From G965237725 sp965237725 (GTDB taxonomy: Bacteria > Pseudomonadota > Gammaproteobacteria > Arenicellales > Poriferihabitantaceae), in contig OZ250151.1 in the NCBI GenBank assembly GCA_965237725.1, forward strand, positions 1,426,001-1,490,000: a stretch of DNA of 64,000 bases, written 5' to 3'. Positions within the stretch are counted from its first letter, which is position 1; the number at the start of each line of letters is the position of its first letter. Shown here one piece after another: positions 25,813 to 34,537 of this stretch. The notes under the pieces were generated by a model, which was not told the origin of the DNA, searched no databases, and saw only the letters and a list, made by a program, of their open reading frames with translations. The translations under genes and the position numbers were made by a program.

Positions 25813-25924
25813 TTGCCGAATTCTTGTTGCCGAGTTGCCGTCAGAAATAAACAGGCTTGTAAATTCAAACTTGTCAACAACTGCCTTTCAAGCAAAATAT
25901 TATCTTAAGCGGGGTATTTAGTCC

Positions 25925-26506
25925 ATGAGATGGCGCATATTTAAGAACAGAAAGAAAGCTGATACAAAAACATCAAAAAGCATTTCAGAGACTTCGAAAG
26001 TTAGGGAATCCCTAGCAAAATATTGTACTGGTGATGGTTTGGATATAGGGTTTGGCGGTGATCCAATTACTCCCACAGCAATCTGCATTGATTTACACGA
26101 AAGATACGCACGTTATGAAGAACTTCCTCAACACTTGCATGGTGACGCCAAACATTTACATTGGTTTCATGACAATTGTCTAGATTATGTGTATTCGTCA
26201 CATGTATTGGAGGATTTTGCAGAAACTGAGCCGATACTCAAAGAGTGGTTAAGAGTTATTAAGCCAAATGGTAGGTTGGTTCTATTTCTTCCAGACGAAC
26301 AAGTCTATAGAGAACATTGCAAAAGTCTGGGTAAACCCCCGAACGAACATCACATTCACGACTATTTTGGTCTCGAATTCATAAAAAAAATAATTGATTC
26401 AGGTTTGATCAATATTGTAGTAGAACACGAGGCTTTTCCCGTGGGAATATATAGTTTTGAATTGGTCTTAAAAAAGTTAGGCAAAAACATAGAACCGGGA
26501 ATTTAA
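25925..26506 (+). CDS. SAM-dependent methyltransferase
   Basis: A 193-residue class I methyltransferase: GDGLDIGFGGDPI as the SAM loop, AICIDLH, then LDYVYSSHVLEDFAETEPIL and WLRVIKPNGRLVLFLPDE. The final part HDYFGLEFIKKIIDSGLI is also typical. It is one of four methyltransferase-like proteins in the cluster. The gap of 112 bases before it shows no clear promoter. Confidence 0.8.
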   Translation: MRWRIFKNRKKADTKTSKSISETSKVRESLAKYCTGDGLDIGFGGDPITPTAICIDLHERYARYEELPQHLHGDAKHLHWFHDNCLDYVYSSHVLEDFAETEPILKEWLRVIKPNGRLVLFLPDEQVYREHCKSLGKPPNEHHIHDYFGLEFIKKIIDSGLINIVVEHEAFPVGIYSFELVLKKLGKNIEPGI

Positions 26507-26537
26507 TTTTTAATTTATCTTTTTTTGATTTATCTTT

Positions 26538-27677
26538 ATGAGTTGCTTAGTTATAAAAAATGACGGAATTGGTGATCTGATATTAAGTTCCGGGGTGTTG
26601 TCTGAAGTATCAAAACACTTTGATGGTGATATGGACCTGGTCACGTGCGAGCAAAACAGAGAGATCGTGGATATGATCCCTGGTGTTCGAAATACTTTTT
26701 ATGTTTCCAGGGATAATCTGAAATATTCGCATGCCAGACCTAAACAAACGCCAACTGATAATGACAAACAGACACTCCTGCAAATCGCAGGAATTGAGTA
26801 TGACCAGGCAATTTGCCTGAGGCGATTTATTAGAGAAAGCTCTCTAATGATTATGAATTGTGTTTCAGCAAAGGAAAAATTTTGTTGTTGGCAAATGCCA
26901 ACCAATGCAGGATTTGCAGATGCGACAAGGTTGAGTGTGGGCTGGACGCATTTTGATGGCGATAAATATACGCTTTCAGAATTAGAATATTACTGGCAAT
27001 TTTGTTCAAAAATCTTGAACAAATCAATTGATGCAATGCCAGAATTAACTATAAATGCATTTGATAGTGAAACAAATTACGAAGAAAAAAAGTTAGCAAT
27101 AGGCATCAGCGAGGGAACTGTTAAGTTATCAAAGAGTTTGTGGCTTTCCATTGTTGACCAATTACTGCAGCAAGGCTGGGAAGTGCATTTATTTGGTGAT
27201 ACAAATCAAATTGAGCTGTCTGAAATTATATGTCGATCTTCGCCGAAGTTAAAATTAGTTAGTCATGTAGGCGAGCTATCCCTTGCTGAAACTACTGAAA
27301 TCCTGGGTAGGTTCAATTATTATATTGGAAATGATACTGGGTTAAGTCACCTGGCGTCACTCGTGGTACCGAAAGTTTTAATCATTCTTGGGGGAGGTAC
27401 TTTTGCTCGGTTTTTTCCATGGCCAAATCGTCCAGATCAATATGCAATATTTTTTGGTCTTGATTGCTTCGATTGCAATTGGCAATGCAAGTTTTCATCA
27501 AAATACTGCCTCGAATTAATAACGGCAGACAAATTGGTAAACTATTTTTCAAAAATCGAGAAAGGTGTAAAGTTACCGCCCATGATAAACCTAGGAAACA
27601 AAAATGCGGCTTATAAGCTTCTTTGGAATATACACGATGATGGACAAGGTGAGATGGAGTTTTCAAATTTTGTATAG
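26538..27677 (+). CDS. Family 9 glycosyltransferase (heptosyltransferase-like)
   Basis: A 379-residue GT-B enzyme related to WaaC/WaaF heptosyltransferases. The N-terminus SCLVIKNDGIGDLILSSGVL is the family's glycine-rich opening. The C-terminal half has LFGDTNQIE, VGELSLAETTEIL and YIGNDTGLSHLASLV, the last being the GT9 donor-site signature (NDTGLxHLA). The GT9 family includes enzymes for non-heptose sugars, so the donor is open. A terminal Cys-rich stretch (CFDCNWQCKF) is seen in many family members. Confidence 0.88.
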   Translation: MSCLVIKNDGIGDLILSSGVLSEVSKHFDGDMDLVTCEQNREIVDMIPGVRNTFYVSRDNLKYSHARPKQTPTDNDKQTLLQIAGIEYDQAICLRRFIRESSLMIMNCVSAKEKFCCWQMPTNAGFADATRLSVGWTHFDGDKYTLSELEYYWQFCSKILNKSIDAMPELTINAFDSETNYEEKKLAIGISEGTVKLSKSLWLSIVDQLLQQGWEVHLFGDTNQIELSEIICRSSPKLKLVSHVGELSLAETTEILGRFNYYIGNDTGLSHLASLVVPKVLIILGGGTFARFFPWPNRPDQYAIFFGLDCFDCNWQCKFSSKYCLELITADKLVNYFSKIEKGVKLPPMINLGNKNAAYKLLWNIHDDGQGEMEFSNFV

Positions 27678-27734
27678 TTTATGGATTTTTTGTATACCGA
27701 ATGATGAGCAATATGAACAATACGTGGGGTGTTT

Positions 27735-27977
27735 ATGATAAGTAAATTTAGAAGACTTTATACCTGTCTAAAATGGTTCTTTCGAAATGCACGAACTATC
27801 AATCGAATGTTGCGGATGAAAAATAGCGAAGAATGTTTTATTTGGTTTGTTGATAATATCAAAGTTGTAAATCGTATGATCCAAACCGAAGATGGTAAAA
27901 ATAATTATATTTGGTATGTTGACAATATTGAGGTTGTAAGTAAAGTTGTCAGGTCATTGGATGGCAAATCGAACTAG
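27735..27977 (+). CDS. 80-residue protein made of three 23-residue repeats, function unknown
   Basis: ATG 27735 has GGGGTG five bases upstream. After eleven residues the whole protein consists of three tandem 23-residue units (12-34, 35-57, 58-80) that end exactly at the stop codon. Units two and three are close (IWFVDNIKVVNRM and IWYVDNIEVVSKV). Unit one is diverged but keeps W-F, N and I-N-R-M in register. I do not recognise it. It could be a small structural or regulatory protein, or the N-terminal piece of a longer repeat-bearing protein that was truncated. Confidence 0.6.
   Translation: MISKFRRLYTCLKWFFRNARTINRMLRMKNSEECFIWFVDNIKVVNRMIQTEDGKNNYIWYVDNIEVVSKVVRSLDGKSN
27768..27974 (+). 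repeat. Three tandem 69-base coding repeats
   Basis: Units at 27768-27836, 27837-27905 and 27906-27974 encode the 23-residue repeats of the small protein. The last two are clearly similar at DNA level (tatttggt-t-gttga-aatat). The first is diverged. Confidence 0.6.
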
Positions 27978-28031
27978 ATGTCTGATTTTCCACATGGCTT
28001 TTTTAAATAAAAATAACAATAATCTACACGA

Positions 28032-28856
28032 ATGAAAATATTTAAAGCCACAAAAACTCTGGATCAGTATCTTCCTTCTTTAGGATTTACTGAAGACAAA
28101 TTCGAAGCAGATATAATGCTGGTTGGTGGAAAGAAGTTTGATATTGATGATTTTCCGAATTTAAAAGGTATCTTTAAGACAGGTGTTGGTACCGACAATT
28201 TGCCGTTTTCGGAAGCTACGGAGAAAGGAATTGAAATAGCGCTTCCAAGCAATTCTACCCAAGCCGTTATATTTGAAGAAACCGCTGCATATACCTGTCA
28301 TTTGATTCTTCAGGGCCTATTTTCTGGTAGTGGCGAATGGAATTCCTGGACTAAAAAAAATCGCAATTCAATAAAAAGTCAACGGTTGTTGGTTGTCGGA
28401 TCGGGGCGAATTGGTCAGCGTGTTATTGAAAAGATGCACGGGTTTATGGCGGTCGATTCCTATGACTCAGCACATGATCCGATAGATAGCTTTAAATCAA
28501 AGGTTGAGTCTGCAAATTGTGTAAGTCTCCATGTTCCACTAACAACAGAAACAAAAAACCTGTTCGACGCTGAAAAACTTGGGTGGCTGCGGGATGGAGC
28601 GTTGTTGGTAAATACCTCACGTGGCCCTGTTATCAATGAAGAAGCGCTTTATAGTGAGCTTGCATCTGAAAGAATTCGCACAGCTATTGACGTGTTTTGG
28701 GAAGAACCTTATCGGGGAATGTTGAATGACTTGCCAACAGATCGATTTATAAGGTCGCCGCATATTGCCAGCACATGTCGCGAATTTTTAGAATCAACTG
28801 CAAGTGATTTTCTGCAATTTGTTGATCGAATCACAAATACCAAGGGGCATAAATGA
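28032..28856 (+). CDS. D-isomer-specific 2-hydroxyacid dehydrogenase family protein
   Basis: A 274-residue NAD-dependent dehydrogenase, short for a family that usually has 310 to 330 residues. The cofactor loop GSGRIG is at residues 123-128. The catalytic Arg lies in LVNTSRGPVINEEAL, and the catalytic His in SPHIAST. The N-terminal catalytic domain is abbreviated (DIMLVGGKKFDIDDFPNLKGI). It overlaps the Gfo/Idh gene by four bases, so both should act on one sugar or sugar acid. Substrate unknown. Confidence 0.83.
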   Translation: MKIFKATKTLDQYLPSLGFTEDKFEADIMLVGGKKFDIDDFPNLKGIFKTGVGTDNLPFSEATEKGIEIALPSNSTQAVIFEETAAYTCHLILQGLFSGSGEWNSWTKKNRNSIKSQRLLVVGSGRIGQRVIEKMHGFMAVDSYDSAHDPIDSFKSKVESANCVSLHVPLTTETKNLFDAEKLGWLRDGALLVNTSRGPVINEEALYSELASERIRTAIDVFWEEPYRGMLNDLPTDRFIRSPHIASTCREFLESTASDFLQFVDRITNTKGHK

Positions 28857-29863
28857 TTAACTGCGGAGTTATTGGTTTCGGAAAAATGGGTAGAATTCGT
28901 GCCGAAGCCATTGAGAACTCTGAAAATGGCAAGATTGGTGCGGTATTTGATGTAAATAAATCCGCGGATTGCCGATACCAATACATGGACAGTCCTTCAA
29001 AAATTATCAATTCTCCCGATATTGATGCCGTATTTGTTTGCACCCCGAATGTATATATCCCTGAACTATGTATCGAAGCCCTAAATGCGGAAAAACACGT
29101 GTTTTCCGAAAAACCACCGGGCTTTAATTCTACCCAGGTCTTAGAGGTGATAAGTGCTGAGAGTAAAGCTAAGAATCTAAAACTGATGTATGGCTTCAAC
29201 CATCGCCACCACCAAAGCGTACAACACATGAGCAGCATAGTTCAAAATAACGAGCTAGGTCGAGTTTTATGGATGCGTGGGAGGTACGGCAAGGAAGTCG
29301 ATCAGACCTTTTTTAAAGGTTGGCGAGCTGACCCAAAACTGGCGGGCGCGGGTATTTTGCTCGACCAGGGAATTCACATGGTAGATCTTTTAATGCATTT
29401 AGGTGGCGAATTCGATGAAGTCTCATCATTTGTATCAAATCTTTTCTGGGAAATTGAGGGCATAGAGGATAATGTCTTTGCTATTTTTAGAAATAGTAAA
29501 AGTGGTGTTTGCGCCTCGGTACATTCAACAATGACGCAATGGAGATATTTGTTTTCGTTAGAGGTATTTATGGAAGGAGGCGCAATGATACTAAACGGTT
29601 TAAAAACATCTTCCGGTGCTTATGGTGAAGAAGTATTGTCGATTAAGCGTAACCCATCCCACCTCAATGACGGACGATTTGAAACCGAAGAACAAACTGT
29701 TTACAAGATTGATCATTCCTGGCAATCAGAAATTGATCATTTCTTTCATTGCATTGAGAAGGAAGAAAAGATCCAACACGGAAATTCAAGCGATGCATTA
29801 GCGGTAATGCAATTGATAGATAAAATTTACGCTGTAGGAAAGCAGCGAGGAACAACCACGTGA
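28853..29863 (+). CDS. Gfo/Idh/MocA-family oxidoreductase
   Basis: A 336-residue NAD(P)-dependent oxidoreductase. The Rossmann motif GFGKMGRI is near the N-terminus, FSEKPPGF corresponds to the family's EKP active-site motif, and ILLDQGIHMVDLLMHLGGE holds the catalytic His segment. Members in glycan clusters oxidise or reduce NDP-sugars or sugar phosphates. It overlaps both neighbours by four bases, so dehydrogenase, oxidoreductase and SIS protein form one translationally coupled unit. Confidence 0.9.
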   Translation: MINCGVIGFGKMGRIRAEAIENSENGKIGAVFDVNKSADCRYQYMDSPSKIINSPDIDAVFVCTPNVYIPELCIEALNAEKHVFSEKPPGFNSTQVLEVISAESKAKNLKLMYGFNHRHHQSVQHMSSIVQNNELGRVLWMRGRYGKEVDQTFFKGWRADPKLAGAGILLDQGIHMVDLLMHLGGEFDEVSSFVSNLFWEIEGIEDNVFAIFRNSKSGVCASVHSTMTQWRYLFSLEVFMEGGAMILNGLKTSSGAYGEEVLSIKRNPSHLNDGRFETEEQTVYKIDHSWQSEIDHFFHCIEKEEKIQHGNSSDALAVMQLIDKIYAVGKQRGTTT

Positions 29864-30975
29864 TGGATGCCAAAGATCGAATTTTTCTCGAAAGCTACTT
29901 TTCCAGATACCAGACCATATTTTTAAATGCGGATTTATTTGAAGATTTGATTTCGTTTGGAGAGATTTGTAAAAAGGTGAGAAAAAACGGGAAAAAATTA
30001 ATATTTGCGGGAAATGGCGCGAGCGCATCGATCTCTAGCCATGCCGCAACTGATTTTACCCAGCACGCCCATGTGCGATCTATTTGCTTTAATGATCACA
30101 ACTTGATTACTGCGTTTTCAAATGACTACGGCTACGAAAACTGGATCGCCAATGCATTGCAGTTTTATGCCGATCAAGGCGATGTCGTAGTATTAATCAG
30201 TTCCAGCGGTCAATCTCCAAATATTGTAAATGGCGCAAAGCAAGCTCTGGATCAAAATCTTGAACTAGTAACATTTTCCGGGTTCTCTGAAAATAATCCA
30301 TTACGTGCATTGGGAAAGATCAATTTTTGGGCAAATAGCCGCGCATACAATATTGTGGAGTCAATGCACTTGATTTGGATTCTTGCCGTTGCCAATATAC
30401 TTGATCAAGACGACGATGAGAATATGTTTTTGGAGAAGCACTTTTTAGCTCAACAAAACGCGATATTTTCGGTAGATCAGTACGAAAAGCTGTGTGCTCT
30501 GCGTGACACCTGCCGAGAAGTTAGCAGTAAGTCTGGAAAAATGATTTTTGCTGGAAATGGCGGTAGCGCTTCTATTGCCAGTCACGCGGCAACAGATTTT
30601 ACAAAACAAAGTAGAATCCGTACAGTTTGCTTTAATGACCACAATCTGATTAGCGCTTTTTCAAATGACTATGGACAGGAACAATGGATTGCCCAATGTA
30701 TTGAGGATTACGCAGATCCTAACGATGGCGTTGTTTTAATCAGCTCAAGTGGTCGTTCAAAAAATGTTATCAATGGGATTAACTTGTCGAAAAAAATGGG
30801 ATTGCCAACCACAACATTTACAGGATTCGATGCTGACAACCCGCTACGAAAATTGGGTGATTGCAATTTCTGGGTCGACAGTCATAATTACAACATTGCA
30901 GAAGCGACTCATGCTATATGGATTTGTTGCGTTGTGGATATGCTAATTGGCAATGCTGAATACGGGGTTAGTTAA
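29860..30975 (+). CDS. Tandem double SIS-domain protein (GmhA-related phosphosugar isomerase-like)
   Basis: About 371 residues made of two homologous SIS domains, each as long as a whole GmhA (about 190). Copy 1 has IFAGNGASASISSHAATDF, VLISSSGQSPN and YNIVESMHLIWI. Copy 2 has IFAGNGGSASIASHAATDF, VLISSSGRSKN and YNIAEATHAIWI. Stand-alone GmhA makes tetramers, and a fused pair is unusual. In both copies Asp stands four residues after the His of SHAATD, where E. coli GmhA has the catalytic Glu. The start is GTG 29860 or ATG 29863. Upstream GCGAGG suits the GTG. Confidence 0.87.
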   Translation: MMDAKDRIFLESYFSRYQTIFLNADLFEDLISFGEICKKVRKNGKKLIFAGNGASASISSHAATDFTQHAHVRSICFNDHNLITAFSNDYGYENWIANALQFYADQGDVVVLISSSGQSPNIVNGAKQALDQNLELVTFSGFSENNPLRALGKINFWANSRAYNIVESMHLIWILAVANILDQDDDENMFLEKHFLAQQNAIFSVDQYEKLCALRDTCREVSSKSGKMIFAGNGGSASIASHAATDFTKQSRIRTVCFNDHNLISAFSNDYGQEQWIAQCIEDYADPNDGVVLISSSGRSKNVINGINLSKKMGLPTTTFTGFDADNPLRKLGDCNFWVDSHNYNIAEATHAIWICCVVDMLIGNAEYGVS

Positions 30976-30980
30976 AATTC

Positions 30981-31844
30981 GTGCGATTACGAAAGGTCAT
31001 TAACCCAATATATGTTTATCAAAACAGGCATATGATAAAACCTGCTTTGCAGAGCAGGGGTCGATACTACGGCGGATTTTTATTTCGCTGGCTACGGTCA
31101 AATGATATCGCGATCACAGCCGATGACAAAAATATTGCATCTTTTAAAAATAAACACGAAGGCCAACGGTGTTTCATTATTGGCAATGGCCCAAGCCTAA
31201 GAATTGCTGACCTGGACAAGCTTAAAAATGAGATTACCTTTGCCTGCAATAAAATATATTTAGCCTTTGATCAAACCCAGTGGCGACCAACCTACTACTC
31301 TGTAACCGACAAATTGGTTGCAGAGAATAATACCGCTGAAATTAGTCAGTTAAATTTGTCGAAGATATTTAACGATACCGTTAGATCCTATTTTCGAAAT
31401 GAAAAAGATATAGCGTGGCTTAAGCTTCTCCCACCACCTGCATTTAATAAAAAACAGGTGCGCTTCTCGACCAATGCTCTGCGGGGAGTTTATGGGGGCG
31501 GATCGGTGATTTATTATCAGATTCAGTTTGCCTTTTATTTGGGATTCAGGGAAATATATCTGATCGGTGTTGATTACAATTTCGAAGTACCAACACCAAC
31601 CGGTCAACAATGTGAAAGCGGGGAAATTCTAGAGGACCAGGGCGAAAAAAATCACTTTCACCCCGACTATAGAAAGCCAGGTGAAAAATGGACAATGCCG
31701 TTGCTCGATTTACAATACAATGCTTTTCTTGCCGCCAAATCTACTTTTATTGAACATGGCGGCATAATATATAATGCCTCGAGAAAAACGGCATTAGATG
31801 TATTTCCCCAGGTCAATCTCGATGATGTTGTATCAAAAAAGTGA
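30981..31844 (+). CDS. DUF115/MptE-like protein, candidate CMP-sugar-dependent transferase (copy B)
   Basis: About 287 residues, lacking the long N-terminal part of the copy at 12065. The core is nearly the same: CFIIGNGPSLRIADLDKL, ACNKIYLAF, WRPTYYSVTD, then GGGSVIYYQIQFAFYLGFREIYLIGVDYNFE and a shared NHFHPDYRKPGEKW segment. The frame opens at GTG 30981; ATG 31032 is an alternative. It closes the SIS/oxidoreductase unit and is the last gene of the first cluster. As for copy A, transfer of a CMP-activated sugar is inferred from the superfamily. Confidence 0.73.
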   Translation: MRLRKVINPIYVYQNRHMIKPALQSRGRYYGGFLFRWLRSNDIAITADDKNIASFKNKHEGQRCFIIGNGPSLRIADLDKLKNEITFACNKIYLAFDQTQWRPTYYSVTDKLVAENNTAEISQLNLSKIFNDTVRSYFRNEKDIAWLKLLPPPAFNKKQVRFSTNALRGVYGGGSVIYYQIQFAFYLGFREIYLIGVDYNFEVPTPTGQQCESGEILEDQGEKNHFHPDYRKPGEKWTMPLLDLQYNAFLAAKSTFIEHGGIIYNASRKTALDVFPQVNLDDVVSKK

Positions 31845-31869
31845 ACTAGCGTTAACTACTGTCTAAACT

Positions 31870-34452
31870 TTAGGCAGGTGTTTTTCCAAACACCAACTCA
31901 CCTTTCTCCACACCAACCCCTATCACATCTCCCGCGGAATAGTTTCCATTTAGAATCTCATTGGCCAACTGATTCTCAAGCTGGGTCTGGATCGCCCGTT
32001 TCAGCGGCCTTGCACCGTACACCGGGTCAAAGCCAATCTCAGCCAGTTTATCCAGGGCTTCATCTGACACCTCGAGTTTCATGTCTCGTTGCTCAAGCCT
32101 GTTGGCCAGGAACTGAATCTGTATTTTGGCGATTTGTCGAAGCTGGTCTTTTTGCAATGGATGAAATACAACCATTTCATCGACCCGGTTTATAAATTCC
32201 GGACGAAAGTGAGTGCTGGCAACTTCCATCAGCGCGTTTTTCATTACATCATAGTTATTCTCGCCGCTCATTTCCTGGATCATCTGTGAACCCAAGTTGG
32301 AGGTCATGACAATCACTGTATTTTTAAAATCGACAGTACGACCCTGACCATCGGTTAAGCGGCCATCGTCTAGCACCTGGAGCAATACGTTGAACACATC
32401 AGGATGTGCCTTTTCCACTTCATCCAGCAAAATCACCGCATAAGGCCGACGCCGGACCAGCTCGGTCAAATAACCCCCTTCTTCGTAACCCACATAGCCA
32501 GGCGGCGCGCCAATCAGTCGCGCCACGGAATGTTTTTCCATGAATTCAGACATATCGATACGCACCATGGCGTCTTCGCTGTCAAAGAGGAATTCTGCCA
32601 ATGCCTTGGTGAGCTCGGTCTTACCTACGCCAGTTGGCCCGAGAAACAGGAATGATCCATAAGGCTTATCGGGGTCGGATAGGCCTGCTCGTGAGCGTCG
32701 TATAGCGTTGGATACGGCATTAATTGCCTCTTCCTGCCCAATCACTCTCTTATGCAGGTTTTCTTCCATTTTGATCAGTTTATCGCGCTCTCCTTCCAGC
32801 ATCTTCGATACCGGAATACCGGTCCATTTGGCCACAACTTCAGCAATTTCATCTTCGGTTACATTGCTGCGCAACAAGGTCATTTCCGGAGTTTCGGTGT
32901 TATCCGCCGCTTCAATTTGTTTTTCCAGTTCGGGAATACGACCATACTGAAGCTCGGACATGCGTGCCAGATCACCCGCCCGATGGGCGGCCTCGAGTTC
33001 AATACGCACCCGATCGAGCTCTTCCTTGACATGCTGGGCTCCCTGGACCGCAGATTTCTCCGCATTCCATATTTCTTCAAGATCAGCATATTCCTTTTCC
33101 AGCTGCTCAATGTCTTTTTCGAGATCTGCCAGTCGTTTTGTTGACGCTTCATCGCTTTCTTTTTTCAAAGCCTCGCGCTCGATTTTGAGCTGAATCAAAC
33201 GCCGATCTAGACGATCCATGGATTCGGGTTTGGAATCTATTTCCATGCGAATCCGACTCGCCGCCTCATCGATTAAATCGATGGCCTTGTCGGGCAGATT
33301 TCGATCGGTAATGTATCTGTGAGACAGGGTGGCTGCAGCAACGATGGCAGGATCGGTAATATCTACGCCATGATGGACTTCATAGCGTTCTTTAAGTCCG
33401 CGTAAAATCGCAATGGTGTCTTCGACGCTGGGTTCATCCACCAGTATTTTCTGGAATCGCCGCTCAAGAGCCGCATCTTTTTCGACGTATTTTCGGTATT
33501 CTTCCAATGTTGTGGCACCAACACAATGCAACTCCCCCCGGGCCAGTGCGGGTTTCAACATGTTTCCAGCATCCATGGAGCCTTCCGCTTTTCCAGCACC
33601 AACCATCGTATGTAATTCATCGATAAATAAAATTATTTGCCCCTCCTGTTTGGCCAGATCATTTAATACCGCTTTTAACCGTTCTTCAAATTCACCACGA
33701 AATTTTGCCCCGGCGATGAGTGCGCCGAGATCTAGTGATAAAACACGTTTATTTCTTACCCCATCGGGAACCTCGCCATTCACAATTCTGATCGCCAACC
33801 CTTCGATGATGGCTGTTTTACCCACCCCAGGCTCTCCAATTAGAACCGGATTGTTTTTAGTGCGGCGCTGCAGAACCTGGATGGTGCGCCGGATTTCATC
33901 ATCACGACCGATAACCGGGTCGAGCTTGCCCTGCTCCGCTCGCTCGGTGACATCGATGGTATATTTTTCCAGAGCCTGGCGTTGATCTTCGGCATTTTCG
34001 TCATTGACCGACTGTCCGCCACGCATGTTTTCGATGGCCTTTTCGATAATTGACTTTGAAGCCCCGGCTTCTCGCATCAGCTTGCCCAACGCGCCTTTGT
34101 CTTCGATAGCGGCGAGAATAAACAGCTCGCTGGCAATATACTGATCATTTTTGTCCTGGGCCAGCTTGTCGGTGATATTCAGCAGTTTTCCCAAATCGTT
34201 GGAGATGTGCACTTCACCAGCATTGCCTTCCACCTTGGATAGTCGATCCAACGCATCCCCAAGGGCTGAACGCAGCTGATTCACATTGACATTGCTCTGG
34301 GCAAGCAAATGCCGGACGCTGCCGCCTTCCTGGTCGAGCAGGGCCAGCATCAGATGCAGGGGTTCAATAAACTGGTGGCTACGACCAACAGCAAGGCTCT
34401 GGGCATCGCTCAATGCCTGCTGAAACTTCGCAGTCAATTTGTCCATTCGCAT
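31870..34452 (-). CDS. clpB: ClpB disaggregase chaperone
   Basis: An 860-residue Hsp100 that works with DnaK to dissolve aggregates. The start at ATG 34452 gives the canonical MRMDKLTAKFQQAL and has GAGG six bases upstream; the frame opens earlier at TTG 34464. The N-terminal Clp domain is followed by AAA1 with Walker A GEPGVGKT near residue 205, then the coiled-coil M domain (about 400-520), and AAA2 with Walker A GPTGVGKT near residue 605. The length is normal. A sigma-32 promoter precedes it. It converges on the polysaccharide cluster with only 25 bases between stops. Confidence 0.98.
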   Translation of the reverse strand: MRMDKLTAKFQQALSDAQSLAVGRSHQFIEPLHLMLALLDQEGGSVRHLLAQSNVNVNQLRSALGDALDRLSKVEGNAGEVHISNDLGKLLNITDKLAQDKNDQYIASELFILAAIEDKGALGKLMREAGASKSIIEKAIENMRGGQSVNDENAEDQRQALEKYTIDVTERAEQGKLDPVIGRDDEIRRTIQVLQRRTKNNPVLIGEPGVGKTAIIEGLAIRIVNGEVPDGVRNKRVLSLDLGALIAGAKFRGEFEERLKAVLNDLAKQEGQIILFIDELHTMVGAGKAEGSMDAGNMLKPALARGELHCVGATTLEEYRKYVEKDAALERRFQKILVDEPSVEDTIAILRGLKERYEVHHGVDITDPAIVAAATLSHRYITDRNLPDKAIDLIDEAASRIRMEIDSKPESMDRLDRRLIQLKIEREALKKESDEASTKRLADLEKDIEQLEKEYADLEEIWNAEKSAVQGAQHVKEELDRVRIELEAAHRAGDLARMSELQYGRIPELEKQIEAADNTETPEMTLLRSNVTEDEIAEVVAKWTGIPVSKMLEGERDKLIKMEENLHKRVIGQEEAINAVSNAIRRSRAGLSDPDKPYGSFLFLGPTGVGKTELTKALAEFLFDSEDAMVRIDMSEFMEKHSVARLIGAPPGYVGYEEGGYLTELVRRRPYAVILLDEVEKAHPDVFNVLLQVLDDGRLTDGQGRTVDFKNTVIVMTSNLGSQMIQEMSGENNYDVMKNALMEVASTHFRPEFINRVDEMVVFHPLQKDQLRQIAKIQIQFLANRLEQRDMKLEVSDEALDKLAEIGFDPVYGARPLKRAIQTQLENQLANEILNGNYSAGDVIGVGVEKGELVFGKTPA

Positions 34453-34492
34453 GGCTAACCTCAATATTGTCTGTAAAAAAGAATTACGGACT

Positions 34493-34520
34493 AAATGGGG
34501 TTAACTTGCTGTTATTCAAG
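34493..34520 (-). promoter_or_regulatory. Sigma-32 heat-shock promoter of clpB
   Basis: On the minus strand CTTGAA (plus 34515-34520) and CCCCATTT (plus 34493-34500) are separated by 14 bases, matching the RpoH consensus CTTGAA-N11-16-CCCCATNT. Transcription would start about 35 bases before the clpB ATG. Confidence 0.9.
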
Positions 34521-34537
34521 GATAAACGGCACGTAGT

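Noticed and set aside
30559..30568. ops/JUMPstart-like GGCGGTAGCG
   Set aside because: It lies inside the SIS gene, encoding the Gly-Gly-Ser loop, and has no leader position upstream of an operon. Codon choice explains it.
33413..33985. Long plus-strand reading frame of about 190 codons opposite clpB
   Set aside because: It is antisense to conserved AAA1 sequence. The translation is Ser/Arg-rich and low in structure, as expected of a shadow frame.
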